Positions 25,813 to 34,788 of a stretch of 64,000 nucleotides of DNA are shown piece after piece. The notes under the pieces are model-generated. The model was not told where the DNA came from, made no database searches, and saw nothing but the letters and a program-made list of their open reading frames with translations. Positions within the stretch are counted from its first letter, which is position 1. Each line of letters starts with the position of its first letter. The position numbers were made by a program, and so were the translations under genes. Source of the stretch: an uncultured Solirubrobacterales bacterium (lineage in GTDB: Bacteria > Actinomycetota > Thermoleophilia > Solirubrobacterales > 70-9); assembly GCA_903939845.1 (NCBI GenBank), contig CAJAIJ010000057.1, forward strand, positions 124,001 to 188,000, in the 5' to 3' direction.

Positions 25813-26262
25813 TCAGGTGGTCCTGGCGATGAAGACGTTGCAGGTCGCGTGGTGGCTGACCTTGTTGGGAACCGAGCCGAGCAGGTAACGCTTCGCCCCG
25901 CTCATCCCCTTGTTCCCGACCACGATCAGTTCGGCGCCGGTCTCCTCTGCGACATCGAGGATCGCATCGGCAGGATCGCCCTCCATCGGGTGCGGCCGCA
26001 TGTTGACCCCGGCCTCGGCCGCGATCCGGGCCGCCGCCTCGAGGGCGAAGTTGGCCTCCTCGCGAGGGCCGAGTTCGTAGCTGACGTCATCCGGTGCCCC
26101 CTGCCTTCGGGCATCGGCACGCCAGGACGGGATCGGCTCTGCCGCGCAGACGACCTCCAGTTCCGCTCCGGACATCTTCGCCAGTTCGGCAGCCTGCCGG
26201 ACTGCCTCGGCCGCAGTGTCGGACCCGTCAGTCCCGACCACGATCCGCTTGAAACCAGTCAT
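25813..26262 (-). CDS. Universal stress protein, ATP-binding type
   Basis: 149 residues, single Usp domain. The N-terminus is FKRIVVGTDGSDTAAEAVRQA. The C-terminal nucleotide-binding motif is intact: ELIVVGNKGMSGAKRYLLGS then VPNKVSHHATCNVFI, which fits G-2x-G-9x-G-S. This suggests ATP binding, unlike the stress protein at 51814. It lies between tadA and a very small membrane protein gene, all on the minus strand. Confidence 0.9.
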   Translation of the reverse strand: MTGFKRIVVGTDGSDTAAEAVRQAAELAKMSGAELEVVCAAEPIPSWRADARRQGAPDDVSYELGPREEANFALEAAARIAAEAGVNMRPHPMEGDPADAILDVAEETGAELIVVGNKGMSGAKRYLLGSVPNKVSHHATCNVFIARTT

Positions 26263-26357
26263 CTGTCTCCGTTCTCGAGTTCCGGGCCTGCCGCCAGCCC
26301 GTCGTATGGATCGGTCGAAGCGATCCTAACGGCACGGACGGCCGGTCGGCCCGATTC

Positions 26358-26510
26358 TCAGCGGGGAAACCGGGTGTCGGCGGGCAGCCCTCGGAATCCG
26401 GCACCGAGGATCTCCTCCGGTGTCGTGACCAGTCGCCAGGTCCCGATCGCGATCGAGGCAGTGGTCGCCACGAAGATCAGGATCAAAAGGTATTTCCAGG
26501 TAGCGGGCAC
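26358..26510 (-). CDS. Possible 50-residue single-span membrane protein
   Basis: GTG start; the peptide begins VPATWKYLLILIFVATTASI, one transmembrane helix, followed by a short extracytoplasmic or cytoplasmic tail with TPEEILGAGFRGLPAD and a stop at 26358. The gap between the stress protein and the MBL hydrolase would otherwise be empty. There is no clear ribosome binding site. The hydrophobic segment followed by a sensible charged tail argues for a real gene, but short frames in high-GC DNA are often chance. Confidence 0.4.
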   Translation of the reverse strand: MPATWKYLLILIFVATTASIAIGTWRLVTTPEEILGAGFRGLPADTRFPR

Positions 26511-26581
26511 CGGTTCCAGATTAGAAGAACTGTCATCCTTCCCGAGTCTGGAGAGACCCGGCGATGGGCGAGGAGGCTTGC

Positions 26582-27331
26582 ATGCACGGAAAGACGAGTG
26601 AGGGTCTGCCCAAGGGCATCGAGGAGGTGGCCGACGGGGTCTACTTGCTCCGGGGCGACCTCAAGAAGGGGATGAGCATCTACTTCGTCCGGGGGCCGGA
26701 CGGCGAGTTGGTCCAGTTCGACGCCGGAACCCGCCCGATGACGAAGGCGAACCGGAGAGCGGCGGAGCAGATGGGCGGTCTCGACCGGGTCGTCCTCGGC
26801 CATGGCCATGCCGATCACAGGGGCACCGCCCCGGGGCTCGGGGTGCCGGTCCTCTGTCATCCCGACGAGGTGGCAGATGCCGAATCTCCGGCCTCGTTCC
26901 CCCCCTACATGGACCTCTCGATGCTCGAGGTAGCTCCGGTCAGGTTGCTCTACCGGATCCTGCTGCCGTGGTGGGACGGTGGTCCCGTGGAGATCGCGGA
27001 CACGGTCGAGGAGGGAGACCTGGTTGCCGGATTCGAGGTGATCCACTTCCCGGGTCACGCTCCCGGCCTGATCGGGCTGTGGCGGGAATCGGACCGGGTG
27101 GCGCTGGTCAGCGACACCGTCTACCTCGTCGACTCCGCCCGACTGAAGCCTCTGCCCGAAGGCGAGGCGAGCGTTCCCCACCCGGCCTGGGCCTGGGACC
27201 ACCAGAAGGCGAAGGAGTCCGTCCGGAAACTGGCCGCGCTCCACCCGAAGATGGTTCTCGCCGGACACGGCGAACCCCTGACCGGAGAGGACCTCTACGA
27301 GACACTCATTGAGGCCTCTGAGAAGCTCTGA
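26582..27331 (+). CDS. MBL-fold metallohydrolase
   Basis: 249 residues. The zinc-binding HxHxDH motif is HGHADH (His74, His76, Asp78, His79), with further ligands in IHFPGHAPG, ALVSDTVY and LAGHGEP. The order matches glyoxalase II/beta-lactamase-fold hydrolases. The substrate is unknown; a thioester or lactone is possible. I chose the ATG at 26582 because AGGAGG lies 7 nt upstream. An in-frame ATG at 26564 overlaps that signal. It lies 23 bp upstream of a large membrane protein gene and may be cotranscribed. Confidence 0.85.
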   Translation: MHGKTSEGLPKGIEEVADGVYLLRGDLKKGMSIYFVRGPDGELVQFDAGTRPMTKANRRAAEQMGGLDRVVLGHGHADHRGTAPGLGVPVLCHPDEVADAESPASFPPYMDLSMLEVAPVRLLYRILLPWWDGGPVEIADTVEEGDLVAGFEVIHFPGHAPGLIGLWRESDRVALVSDTVYLVDSARLKPLPEGEASVPHPAWAWDHQKAKESVRKLAALHPKMVLAGHGEPLTGEDLYETLIEASEKL

Positions 27332-27354
27332 CCCAGTGATGTGAGGCCCCCCGG

Positions 27355-29691
27355 ATGATCGACACGCTCCTGACGCTCTTCCTCTTCGTCCTCGGCTCGC
27401 TCCTTGTCGGGCGCACCGTCATGCTCGCGTGCGGTCGAAGGGAATGGAGCGGGATCGAGCCTGCGGTGGGCTACGCGACGATGGTCGCGGCCGGAGGGCT
27501 GCTGGCCAGGATCCCGGGGCAGGACATCACTCTGGTCGTCGCACTCTTCGTCCTCGCCGGCGTCGGCCTCTACTCGGTCTTTCGCCTCGGACCTTCCGTC
27601 CTGCCTCGCTCCGGTGGGTTCTGGATCGCCTCGGCCATCTCTCTGGCGATGGTCGCGATCCCGTTCCTGATCACCGGTTTCTGGGGGCTTCTCGGCATGG
27701 GCTACAACAATGATCTGGGACTCCACCTCGCCTGGACCCAGTGGCTTGCAGGAGGCTTCGGCACGGAGCCGGGCGGTGGCTACCCGCTCGGGCCTCACGG
27801 GCTGGTTGCGGGCCTCGCCAACCTTCCCCTGATCGACCTCGGTCCGGCCTTCATCGGGCAGATCATGGCCCTGCCCGTGCTGCTGACGATGACCGGCTAC
27901 GCGGCGACCGGCTCGCTGGCCGGCTGGCGCAGGATCCTGGCCTCGGTTCTTATCGGCCTCCCCTACCTGATCGCATCCTTCTACGCCCAGGCGGCATTCA
28001 AGGAAATCGCGATGGCTCTCTTCCTGCTTGCCTTCATCATCCTGCTGCCGGGGACGAAACCGTTTCCGGCGGGCCTGCGAGAGCGAATCTCCCTGGTGGC
28101 TCCCTTTGCAGTCCTGACCCTGGGGGCGATCTTCACCTTCAGCTTCCCCGGCCTTGCTTTCGCAGTCGCCGTCGTCGCGGTCTGGCTGATCTCCGATCCC
28201 GATGTCAGGCGACGCCTGAGGCCACGGGAGCTCCTGCAAACGGTCTCCCGGCCCATCGTCGCGATCTCCCTGGTGGCCCTGCTCGCAGTCGTGTCGGCGC
28301 TCGCCTTCTGGAGTCCCTTCGGATTCGGAGACTCCTTCTCCGAAGTCTCGGCAAGCCCCACCTTCGGACCGGTCTCACCGGTCGAGGCCCTGGGCGTCTG
28401 GTTGAGCCCCGACTACCGACTGGATAGCGAGATCGACACCCCGCTCCCCGGTCTGATGGCAGTGGTCGGCCTGCTTGCCCTTGTGGCCTCCATCTTCTGG
28501 TGGGCCAAGCGGCCCCGTTCGCCCTACCCGGTGTCGCTCGTCGCCCTGGTCGGCTTCTACCTCGTCTCGCTGCCGTGGGTCGGGGACTACTCCCTGGCCA
28601 AGGCCCTCACGATCGCATCTCCGGTGGCGATGGTCGTGATCCTCACCGCCCTGCTGGACCGGCCCTTCCCGTCGAGAGGCCTGAAAGCCGTCGGATGGGG
28701 GGCCCTCGCAACCGTCTTCATCGGGTTGGCGCTGGCATCGAGCCTCCTGGTCCTCCGTGACACCGCGGTCGGGCCCTCCGGTCGTTATGCCGAGCTCGAT
28801 CTGATCGCCGACCGGGCGGGAGGCAGCGAGGTGCTGTTCGGCGATCAGGATCGCTTCGGGCCCTACTACCTTCCCGGCTCCAGAGTCGGCGTGCCACTAC
28901 CCGAGTTCCCCGACGAGACCGTGACCGCCAACCCGCGGAAGCCCTTCAGGGGTCCGTTCGGTGAAAGCTCGATCGACTTCGACTCGTTCGACCGGGAGAC
29001 CCTCCAGCGTTATCGGTTCGTGCTCACGACCTCTGCCGCCTGGACCAGTCTGGCGCCCCCCTCTTTCGTCGAAGAGGCTCGTACCCCCTCCTGGGTCCTG
29101 TGGCGCAGGGAGAGTCCGGCGAAGTTCCGGGCGGTGATGAACGAGAAGGCGATGGCAGCGAAGCTGGTCGACTGCTCGGGACCGGGCGGTCGTTACTACT
29201 CGGAGCTGGAGGGCGTGGCGACCGTCAAGCCCGAGACCGTTGTCAGGGAGAAGGAGGACTGGTCACCGGACTCCACGCCAAAGGTCGGACAGAGGGCGGC
29301 AACCACCGTACGGCTCGGAAGGGGCGAGTGGAGGGTCTCGATCCAGTACTCGAGTCCCGTCGATGCCACCCTCTCGGCGCCGGGCTTCCGGCGCGACCTG
29401 ATCGCCTCGCTGAACGGTCAGCGTCTTGCCAATTTCCCGGTCGGCAGCATCGGTCAGTTCTGGCCGGCCGGAGTTATCGACGTGAAGAGGTCAGGTCCGG
29501 TCGAGTTCGAATTCGAGGCCGGCGAGCCGACCTTCCTGCAGGAGCTGACCGGCTACTCCCGCCGCGCCTCGCTGGGACGGATAGCACTCACCCGCAACGA
29601 GCCCCACACCAGAGTTCCGATGTCCGGGATATGCGACAAGTGGGTCGACTTCTTCGAGAAGCGCCCTGCGGCAGATTCCTCTCGTCGCTAG
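27355..29691 (+). CDS. Polytopic membrane protein, GT-C glycosyltransferase-like
   Basis: 778 residues. About 12 hydrophobic helices occupy residues 1-470, with MGYNNDLGLHLAWTQWLAGG in the first external loop, where GT-C enzymes carry an acidic catalytic motif. A soluble C-terminal domain of about 300 residues follows (YSSPVDATLSAPGFRRDLIASLNG; VIDVKRSGPVEFEFEAG), beta-sandwich in character and possibly carbohydrate-binding. This architecture resembles cell-envelope arabinosyl or mannosyl transferases, but I cannot name the sugar. The tail overlaps the convergent channel gene by 4 bp. Confidence 0.6.
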   Translation: MIDTLLTLFLFVLGSLLVGRTVMLACGRREWSGIEPAVGYATMVAAGGLLARIPGQDITLVVALFVLAGVGLYSVFRLGPSVLPRSGGFWIASAISLAMVAIPFLITGFWGLLGMGYNNDLGLHLAWTQWLAGGFGTEPGGGYPLGPHGLVAGLANLPLIDLGPAFIGQIMALPVLLTMTGYAATGSLAGWRRILASVLIGLPYLIASFYAQAAFKEIAMALFLLAFIILLPGTKPFPAGLRERISLVAPFAVLTLGAIFTFSFPGLAFAVAVVAVWLISDPDVRRRLRPRELLQTVSRPIVAISLVALLAVVSALAFWSPFGFGDSFSEVSASPTFGPVSPVEALGVWLSPDYRLDSEIDTPLPGLMAVVGLLALVASIFWWAKRPRSPYPVSLVALVGFYLVSLPWVGDYSLAKALTIASPVAMVVILTALLDRPFPSRGLKAVGWGALATVFIGLALASSLLVLRDTAVGPSGRYAELDLIADRAGGSEVLFGDQDRFGPYYLPGSRVGVPLPEFPDETVTANPRKPFRGPFGESSIDFDSFDRETLQRYRFVLTTSAAWTSLAPPSFVEEARTPSWVLWRRESPAKFRAVMNEKAMAAKLVDCSGPGGRYYSELEGVATVKPETVVREKEDWSPDSTPKVGQRAATTVRLGRGEWRVSIQYSSPVDATLSAPGFRRDLIASLNGQRLANFPVGSIGQFWPAGVIDVKRSGPVEFEFEAGEPTFLQELTGYSRRASLGRIALTRNEPHTRVPMSGICDKWVDFFEKRPAADSSRR

Positions 29692-30410
29692 CCGGACCCC
29701 GGCCCGGCGTCGGAATCCTTGCGCTTGGGAGCCCTCCGACCGAGGTTGCCGACGATCAGGGCGACGACCGTGACCAGATAGATCTGACCGATCAGGGCCA
29801 GGACCCCGGTCAACGCCCTGCCGAAGTCGGTAGCCGGGGTGTAGTCGCCGATCCCGAGCGTAGTGATGGTGGTTACCGCGAAATAGACGAAGTAGCCGTA
29901 CTGATTGGCACTTTCACCCTGGGCAAAGAAGGCGGCGTCCTCGACCATCGACACGACCCCGAAGGCCGAGGCAAAGGTGATGATCAGCAGCATGTAGATG
30001 CAGAGTGCGCCGAAAACGGTCCTGATCGTGATCGACTTGTCCCTCCGCAGCTGGCGCACCAGCCCGACCGCTATGGACGGCAGCGAGGTGAAGATCAGGA
30101 GGAAGGTCGCCAGCCGGACCAGCTCCTTCTGGACGTCGTCGCCCCAGAAGATCGGGACCAGCCCGGCGACGGCGGCGGCGACCGCAAATATTTCGAGGAC
30201 CCTGATCATTCGGTTCGGGGCTTCGGCTGCCCGCAGGCAGGCGACCAGGGCGAACATCTGGATCACGAGAGCAATCCCGTCCGGGATGGTGCCGGAAGGA
30301 AATGCCACCACCAAGAAGAGCGAAGTCAGAAGCAGGAACAGGGCCGATCCGTAGCGACCCGGCCCGGGAATGAAGATGTCCCGGAATCTCAAATCGGCGG
30401 CAGGATTCAA
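29688..30410 (-). CDS. Potassium channel family protein (Ion_trans_2)
   Basis: 240 residues. Four N-terminal helices precede the pore unit at about 150-225: TM, pore loop with selectivity filter TLGIGD in AVTTITTLGIGDYTP, then TM with IGQIYLVTVVALIVGNL. The filter has Ile where Tyr is usual. There is no cytoplasmic RCK or cyclic-nucleotide domain. It should conduct K+ across the plasma membrane. Its ATG overlaps the stop of pgl by 4 bp, so it is coupled to the pentose phosphate gene, which is an unusual pairing. Confidence 0.85.
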   Translation of the reverse strand: MNPAADLRFRDIFIPGPGRYGSALFLLLTSLFLVVAFPSGTIPDGIALVIQMFALVACLRAAEAPNRMIRVLEIFAVAAAVAGLVPIFWGDDVQKELVRLATFLLIFTSLPSIAVGLVRQLRRDKSITIRTVFGALCIYMLLIITFASAFGVVSMVEDAAFFAQGESANQYGYFVYFAVTTITTLGIGDYTPATDFGRALTGVLALIGQIYLVTVVALIVGNLGRRAPKRKDSDAGPGSG

Positions 30411-31066
30411 GCGACTACCTTCCTGTCGGTGACGAGCAAAGAGTTCTCGTTCTCTACCCGGCCGGCCGGGATCGAGCGGTCTCCCGCCAGGAGTCTGGAC
30501 AGGGCCTCGTCCTTCCCGTCGCCGGTCACTAGGAAGAGGATCCTCCTGGCAGAGGCGAGCACCGGATATGTGAGGGTCATCCTCCGGGTGCCCATGTATT
30601 CGGTTTCAGTCATCGCCACCCTGCGATCCGTCACCTCGAGCACCGGATCGTCCGGCACGAGGGAGGCGGTATGTCCATCCGCTCCGAGGCCGAGGTGGAT
30701 CAGGTCGAAACGGTCGGGCAGTGAGAATCCGTAGACCTCGCAGGCAGCGTCGAGGTCCTCCGATCCGACCGGCATCGGCCGGATCGATGCCTGACAGTTC
30801 AGGGGCAGGGTCAGGACGATCTGGGTGAGGTTCCGGTCGGGACTGCCGCTGGGGGCGACCCTCTCGTCGACCTGGAAGAGCGACGTCTTCGACCACGGAA
30901 GACGGCTTCCGGCAAGCAGCTCGAGCATCTTCCAGGGGGTCGTCCCACCACTGACCGCCAGATCGAACCGACCTCGCTCCATGATCGCGTTCTGGCCGGC
31001 GATCTCGATCACCCGGGCAGCCTCGGCTGCCGCTTCATCTGGACTCCCTACGAGCTTGGTCTGCAT
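30407..31066 (-). CDS. pgl: 6-phosphogluconolactonase
   Basis: 219 residues; hydrolyses 6-phosphogluconolactone, the second step of the oxidative pentose phosphate pathway. Signature blocks are DLAVSGGTTPWKMLELL, LFQVDERVAPSGSPDRNL, FDLIHLGLGADGHTASLVP and RMTLTYPVLASARRILFLVTG. It lies 52 bp downstream of gnd on the same strand, and zwf is divergent from gnd, so all three oxidative-branch genes are clustered at 30407-33662. Confidence 0.93.
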   Translation of the reverse strand: MQTKLVGSPDEAAAEAARVIEIAGQNAIMERGRFDLAVSGGTTPWKMLELLAGSRLPWSKTSLFQVDERVAPSGSPDRNLTQIVLTLPLNCQASIRPMPVGSEDLDAACEVYGFSLPDRFDLIHLGLGADGHTASLVPDDPVLEVTDRRVAMTETEYMGTRRMTLTYPVLASARRILFLVTGDGKDEALSRLLAGDRSIPAGRVENENSLLVTDRKVVA

Positions 31067-31118
31067 CGCGAGGCCCTGACCCTACCGGCGAACGCCCCGG
31101 CCCACCGATCGCATCCGC

Positions 31119-32135
31119 TCAGGCCGACTTCTCGTCGTGTCCACCGAACTGCTTGCGCATCGCCGAGAGGACCCTGTCCCCGAAGTCGGCATTGCCTCGG
31201 GAAGCAAATCGCGAGTAGAGGGCGGCAGTGAGCACCGGGGCCGGGACCCCCTCCTCGATCGCCGCGATCGAGGTCCACCGACCTTCGCCGGAATCAGAAA
31301 CCCGTCCAGAGAACTCCTCGAGTTCGGGCGACTCTGCAAGTGCAGCCGCCGTCAGGTCGAGCAGCCACGACCCGACCACGCTGCCCCTCCTCCACACTTC
31401 GGCGACCTGCTCTACATCCAGGTCGTAGCGGTAGTACTCGGGGTGCTCGAGGGGGGCGGTCTCGGCGTCGGCATCACGGGCCTCGTTGCCTGCATCAGCT
31501 CCCTTGAGGATGTTGAGGCCCTCACCGAAGGCGGCCATGATCCCGTATTCGATCCCGTTGTGGACCATCTTCACGAAGTGGCCGGCACCGGCCGGGCCGC
31601 AGTACAGGTAGCCCTGCTCGGCGGGCGAAGGGTCGCCTCCACGGCCCGGAGTGCGCGGAGCTGCATCCACGCCCGGGGCCAGGGTCGCGAAGATCGGCTC
31701 CAGCCTTTCGTAGGCGGGCTTCGGTCCCCCGATCATCAGGCAGTAGCCACGCTCGAGTCCGAAGACGCCGCCGCTGGTCCCGCAGTCGAGGTGATCAATC
31801 CCGCGCTCTCCGAGTTCACCGGCCAGTTCGATGTCATCGCGGTAGTAGGTGTTTCCGCCATCGATGATCGTGTCGCCGGGCTCGAGCACGTCGGCGACGG
31901 CCCTGATCGTGCTGCGGGTGATCTCGCCCGCCGGGACCATCACCCAGACCGCCCGGGGTGCCTCCAGAGAAGCTGCCAGCGATTCGAGGTCGGCTGCAGG
32001 TTCTGCCCCTTCCGAGGCAAGCGCGTCGGCCGCCTCCGGGGCGACGTCGTAGACGACGCACCTGTGACCTTCCCTCATCAATCTCCGGGCGATGTTCGCC
32101 CCCATCCGACCCAGTCCGACTATCCCGATTTCCAT
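31119..32135 (-). CDS. gnd: 6-phosphogluconate dehydrogenase, short (GntZ-like) form
   Basis: 338 residues, the shorter decarboxylating type. It has the Rossmann motif GLGRMGANIARRL, IIDGGNTYYRDD, the substrate-binding CGTSGGVFGLERGYCLMIGG and the catalytic lysine in HFVKMVHNGIEYGIM. It makes ribulose 5-phosphate and NAD(P)H. The ATG at 32135 follows a TATGAT -10 element by 6 nt. The promoter region of 84 bp is shared with divergent zwf. Confidence 0.92.
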   Translation of the reverse strand: MEIGIVGLGRMGANIARRLMREGHRCVVYDVAPEAADALASEGAEPAADLESLAASLEAPRAVWVMVPAGEITRSTIRAVADVLEPGDTIIDGGNTYYRDDIELAGELGERGIDHLDCGTSGGVFGLERGYCLMIGGPKPAYERLEPIFATLAPGVDAAPRTPGRGGDPSPAEQGYLYCGPAGAGHFVKMVHNGIEYGIMAAFGEGLNILKGADAGNEARDADAETAPLEHPEYYRYDLDVEQVAEVWRRGSVVGSWLLDLTAAALAESPELEEFSGRVSDSGEGRWTSIAAIEEGVPAPVLTAALYSRFASRGNADFGDRVLSAMRKQFGGHDEKSA

Positions 32136-32141
32136 CGGGCC

Positions 32142-32147
32142 ATCATA
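32142..32147 (-). promoter_or_regulatory. -10 element TATGAT, leaderless gnd
   Basis: TATGAT on the minus strand ends 6 nt before the ATG at 32135. Confidence 0.55.
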
Positions 32148-32205
32148 GATGCGGCCGTCGGGACGGTCGGGCCGTCGTTTCACAGGTGGACGGTCGGGCT
32201 AGCGA

Positions 32206-32211
32206 TAGGGT
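32206..32211 (+). promoter_or_regulatory. -10 element TAGGGT of zwf
   Basis: TAGGGT ends 8 nt before the GTG at 32220. The gnd and zwf -10 elements are about 60 bp apart on opposite strands. Confidence 0.4.
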
Positions 32212-32219
32212 CTCGAGTC

Positions 32220-33662
32220 GTGGCAGCCGAGGAAACGAAAAAGGGTGAGGCGACGACGGATGCTCTGGTGATTTTCGGAATCACCGGTGACCTCGCGAGG
32301 AAGATGACGTTCCGTGCCCTCTATCGACTGGAGTCGCGAGGAAAGCTCGACTGCCCGGTGATCGGCGTGGGCCGTCGCTCGGACTGGCATCACGAGACGA
32401 TGAAGGAGAGGGCCCGGGAGTCGATCGAAGAGTCGCTCGGCTCGATCGACGAGGAGGTCTTCGGAAGGCTGGCCGACAGGATGCGATTCGTCGCCGGCAA
32501 CTTCGACAACGCGGGCACCTACACGAAGTTGACCGAAGAACTCGCGGAATCCGAGCGACCACTCTTCTACCTCGAGGTCCCGCCGTCGCTGTTCGGCCCG
32601 ATCGTCAGTCAGATCGAGAAGGCCGGCCTGGCTGCCCGGGGGAGATTCGTGATCGAGAAGCCGTTCGGCCACGACCTCGCCTCGGCCGAAGCCCTCCAAA
32701 GGGAGCTGACCGAGTTCCTCGATGAAGACCAGATCCTGAGGATCGACCATTACCTCGGCAAGGAGCCGGTGATGGACATCACCTACCTGAGGTTCGCCAA
32801 CCTGATCCTCGAACCGGTCTGGAATCGGAACTTCGTCGCCTATGTCCAGATGACCCTGGCGGAGAACTTCGGCGTCGACGACCGGGGAGGCTTCTACGAC
32901 CGGGTCGGGGCGATCCGCGACGTGATCCAGAACCACGCGCTCCAGATGCTCGCCCTGGTCGCGATGGAGCCGCCGAGCGCCAACCAGCACGACTCGATCA
33001 GGACAAGGAAGCTCGACCTGTTCGAGGCGACCCGTGCCGCCGACCCGGCCCACTGCGTGCGGGGCCAGTACGAGGGCTACCGCTCGGTCGAGGGCGTGGC
33101 CCCTGACTCCACCACCGAGACCTATGCCGCCCTGGAGCTCAGGATCGACAACTGGCGCTGGTCCGGGGTCCCCTTCTATGTCCGGGCCGGAAAGAACCTG
33201 CCGGTCAAGCAGACCGAGATCCGGGTCGTCTTCAAACGTCCCCCCCACACCGGGATCGCAGGTGATCGGAAGCCGGGACACAACGAGATGATCATCCGGA
33301 TCGACCCGACGCCCGGCGCCAGGATGCGCTTCATTGCCAAGGCGCCGGGCGAGGACACGTTCGAGGATGCAGACCTCGACGTCCTGTTCGAGAAGGAGCC
33401 CGGTGCCGAGCCCGAGCCCTACGAGAGGCTGCTCGATGACGCGATCCATGGCCGAATGGACCTGTTCACCCCGTTCGACTCGGTCGCCGAGACCTGGAGG
33501 ATCGTCCAGCGGCTGCTCGACGAACCGGGCGAGGTCCACCCCTATGAGAGCGGTAGCTGGGGGCCGACCGAGGCCGATCGACTGGTCAAGGGCGTCTGCT
33601 CCTGGGCCGAGCCCTGGCGACAGATCGAGGAACCGGGCGAGGGAATGCTGCTCGGAGGCTGA
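32220..33662 (+). CDS. zwf: Glucose-6-phosphate 1-dehydrogenase
   Basis: 480 residues; the first enzyme of the oxidative pentose phosphate pathway. It has FGITGDLARKMTFRALYRL (NADP binding), FVIEKPFGHDLASA, the active-site RIDHYLGKEPV, RVGAIRDVIQNHALQML and FYVRAGKNLPVK. The C-terminus ends in GSWGPTEADRLVKG. GTG start after a -10 element; the frame is open upstream, but only as antisense to gnd. Confidence 0.95.
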   Translation: MAAEETKKGEATTDALVIFGITGDLARKMTFRALYRLESRGKLDCPVIGVGRRSDWHHETMKERARESIEESLGSIDEEVFGRLADRMRFVAGNFDNAGTYTKLTEELAESERPLFYLEVPPSLFGPIVSQIEKAGLAARGRFVIEKPFGHDLASAEALQRELTEFLDEDQILRIDHYLGKEPVMDITYLRFANLILEPVWNRNFVAYVQMTLAENFGVDDRGGFYDRVGAIRDVIQNHALQMLALVAMEPPSANQHDSIRTRKLDLFEATRAADPAHCVRGQYEGYRSVEGVAPDSTTETYAALELRIDNWRWSGVPFYVRAGKNLPVKQTEIRVVFKRPPHTGIAGDRKPGHNEMIIRIDPTPGARMRFIAKAPGEDTFEDADLDVLFEKEPGAEPEPYERLLDDAIHGRMDLFTPFDSVAETWRIVQRLLDEPGEVHPYESGSWGPTEADRLVKGVCSWAEPWRQIEEPGEGMLLGG

Positions 33663-33671
33663 GCCTCTGGT

Positions 33672-34661
33672 TCAGGCCGCAGCCCGCGCCGCGAGCTGCC
33701 CACAGGCGGCATCTATGTCCCGGCCACGAGTCAGCCGCACCGTCGCGTGGACACCGGTCGACATCAAAGCCTTCCGAAAACGGTCGATCGCCTCGCGGGA
33801 CGAGCCCTGATAGCCGGTGCCGGAGGGATTGAAGGGGATCAGGTTCACCTTGAAGTCCCTCCCCTTCCCGAGCAGCTGCCCCAGCTCCCGGGCCAGCTCC
33901 GGGCTGTCGTTGACCCCCTCGAGCATCAGGTATTCCACGAACACCTTGCGCCTGCGCCGACGGCGCCACTCGAGACAGGCCTCGATCAGGCCGGAGATCG
34001 GATACCGCTCGTTGATCGGCATGATCTCGGACCTCAACTCGTCGTTCGGAGCGTGGAGCGAGAGCGCCAGCCGGACGGGCGGCCCCTCTACGGCCAGCCG
34101 CTCGATTCCCGGCAGCCAGCCGACCGTCGAGATCGTCGTGTGGGAGTTGGCGATCCCGACCTCGGGCAGTCGTTCGCAGGCGGCGAGGACGTTGTCGAGG
34201 TTCATCATCGGCTCGCCCATGCCCATGAAGACGGCGTGATCGACGGCTTCCGACCGTCTGTAGTGGAGGGCCTGGTCGAGGATTTCTGACTCGGTCAGGT
34301 TGCGGCCGAACTTCATCGTGCCGGTCGCACAGAAGGTGCAGGTGAGCGGACACCCGGACTGGCTGGAAAGACAGAGCGACCGGCGGCCGTCGCGATACCT
34401 CATGAGCACGGCCTCGACCGGCCTTCCATCGGCGGTCTCGAACAGGGTCTTTTCGGTGCCATCCCTGGAAAGGGCAGACCCGGCGACCCCCAGGGTCGAG
34501 ATCTCGAATGAGTCACCGAGATCAGACCTCAGATCCTTCGGCAGGTCCGTCATCTCGTCGAAGCCCGCCGCTCCCCGGGCGAGCCAGCCCCAGACCTGGT
34601 CAGTCCGCCAGGCCGGCAGCCCCCGTTCGGTCATGTACTCGTTAAGTGCTTCGAGGTCCAC
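33672..34661 (-). CDS. rlmN: Dual-specificity 23S rRNA/tRNA adenine C2-methyltransferase
   Basis: 329 residues; a radical SAM enzyme methylating A2503 of 23S rRNA. The [4Fe-4S] ligands are CPLTCTFC (Cys104, Cys108, Cys111); GMGEPMMNLDNVL, STVGWLPGI, LALSLHAPNDELR and LIPFNPSG follow. The second mechanistic cysteine is in DIDAACGQLA near the C-terminus. The GTG at 34661 has a CAGACT -10-like element 6 nt upstream. It is convergent with zwf, 9 bp away. Confidence 0.95.
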   Translation of the reverse strand: MDLEALNEYMTERGLPAWRTDQVWGWLARGAAGFDEMTDLPKDLRSDLGDSFEISTLGVAGSALSRDGTEKTLFETADGRPVEAVLMRYRDGRRSLCLSSQSGCPLTCTFCATGTMKFGRNLTESEILDQALHYRRSEAVDHAVFMGMGEPMMNLDNVLAACERLPEVGIANSHTTISTVGWLPGIERLAVEGPPVRLALSLHAPNDELRSEIMPINERYPISGLIEACLEWRRRRRRKVFVEYLMLEGVNDSPELARELGQLLGKGRDFKVNLIPFNPSGTGYQGSSREAIDRFRKALMSTGVHATVRLTRGRDIDAACGQLAARAAA

Positions 34662-34667
34662 GGGTCA

Positions 34668-34673
34668 AGTCTG
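34668..34673 (-). promoter_or_regulatory. -10-like CAGACT, leaderless rlmN
   Basis: CAGACT on the minus strand ends 6 nt before the GTG at 34661; the first base departs from TAnnnT. Confidence 0.3.
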
Positions 34674-34788
34674 GCAGCCCGCGAGCCAGAGCAGCGGGAT
34701 GCGGAGGTCCGGTCAAAAGTCACCCGCGGACGTGTCAGGGGGCCAGGAGGGGCAGACGGGGGTGAAGCTGGAGGGTCCGGACCTGGCG

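Noticed and set aside
31137..32219. Long N-terminal extension of zwf
   Set aside because: It is antisense to gnd, and the G6PD N-terminus aligns naturally from the GTG at 32220.
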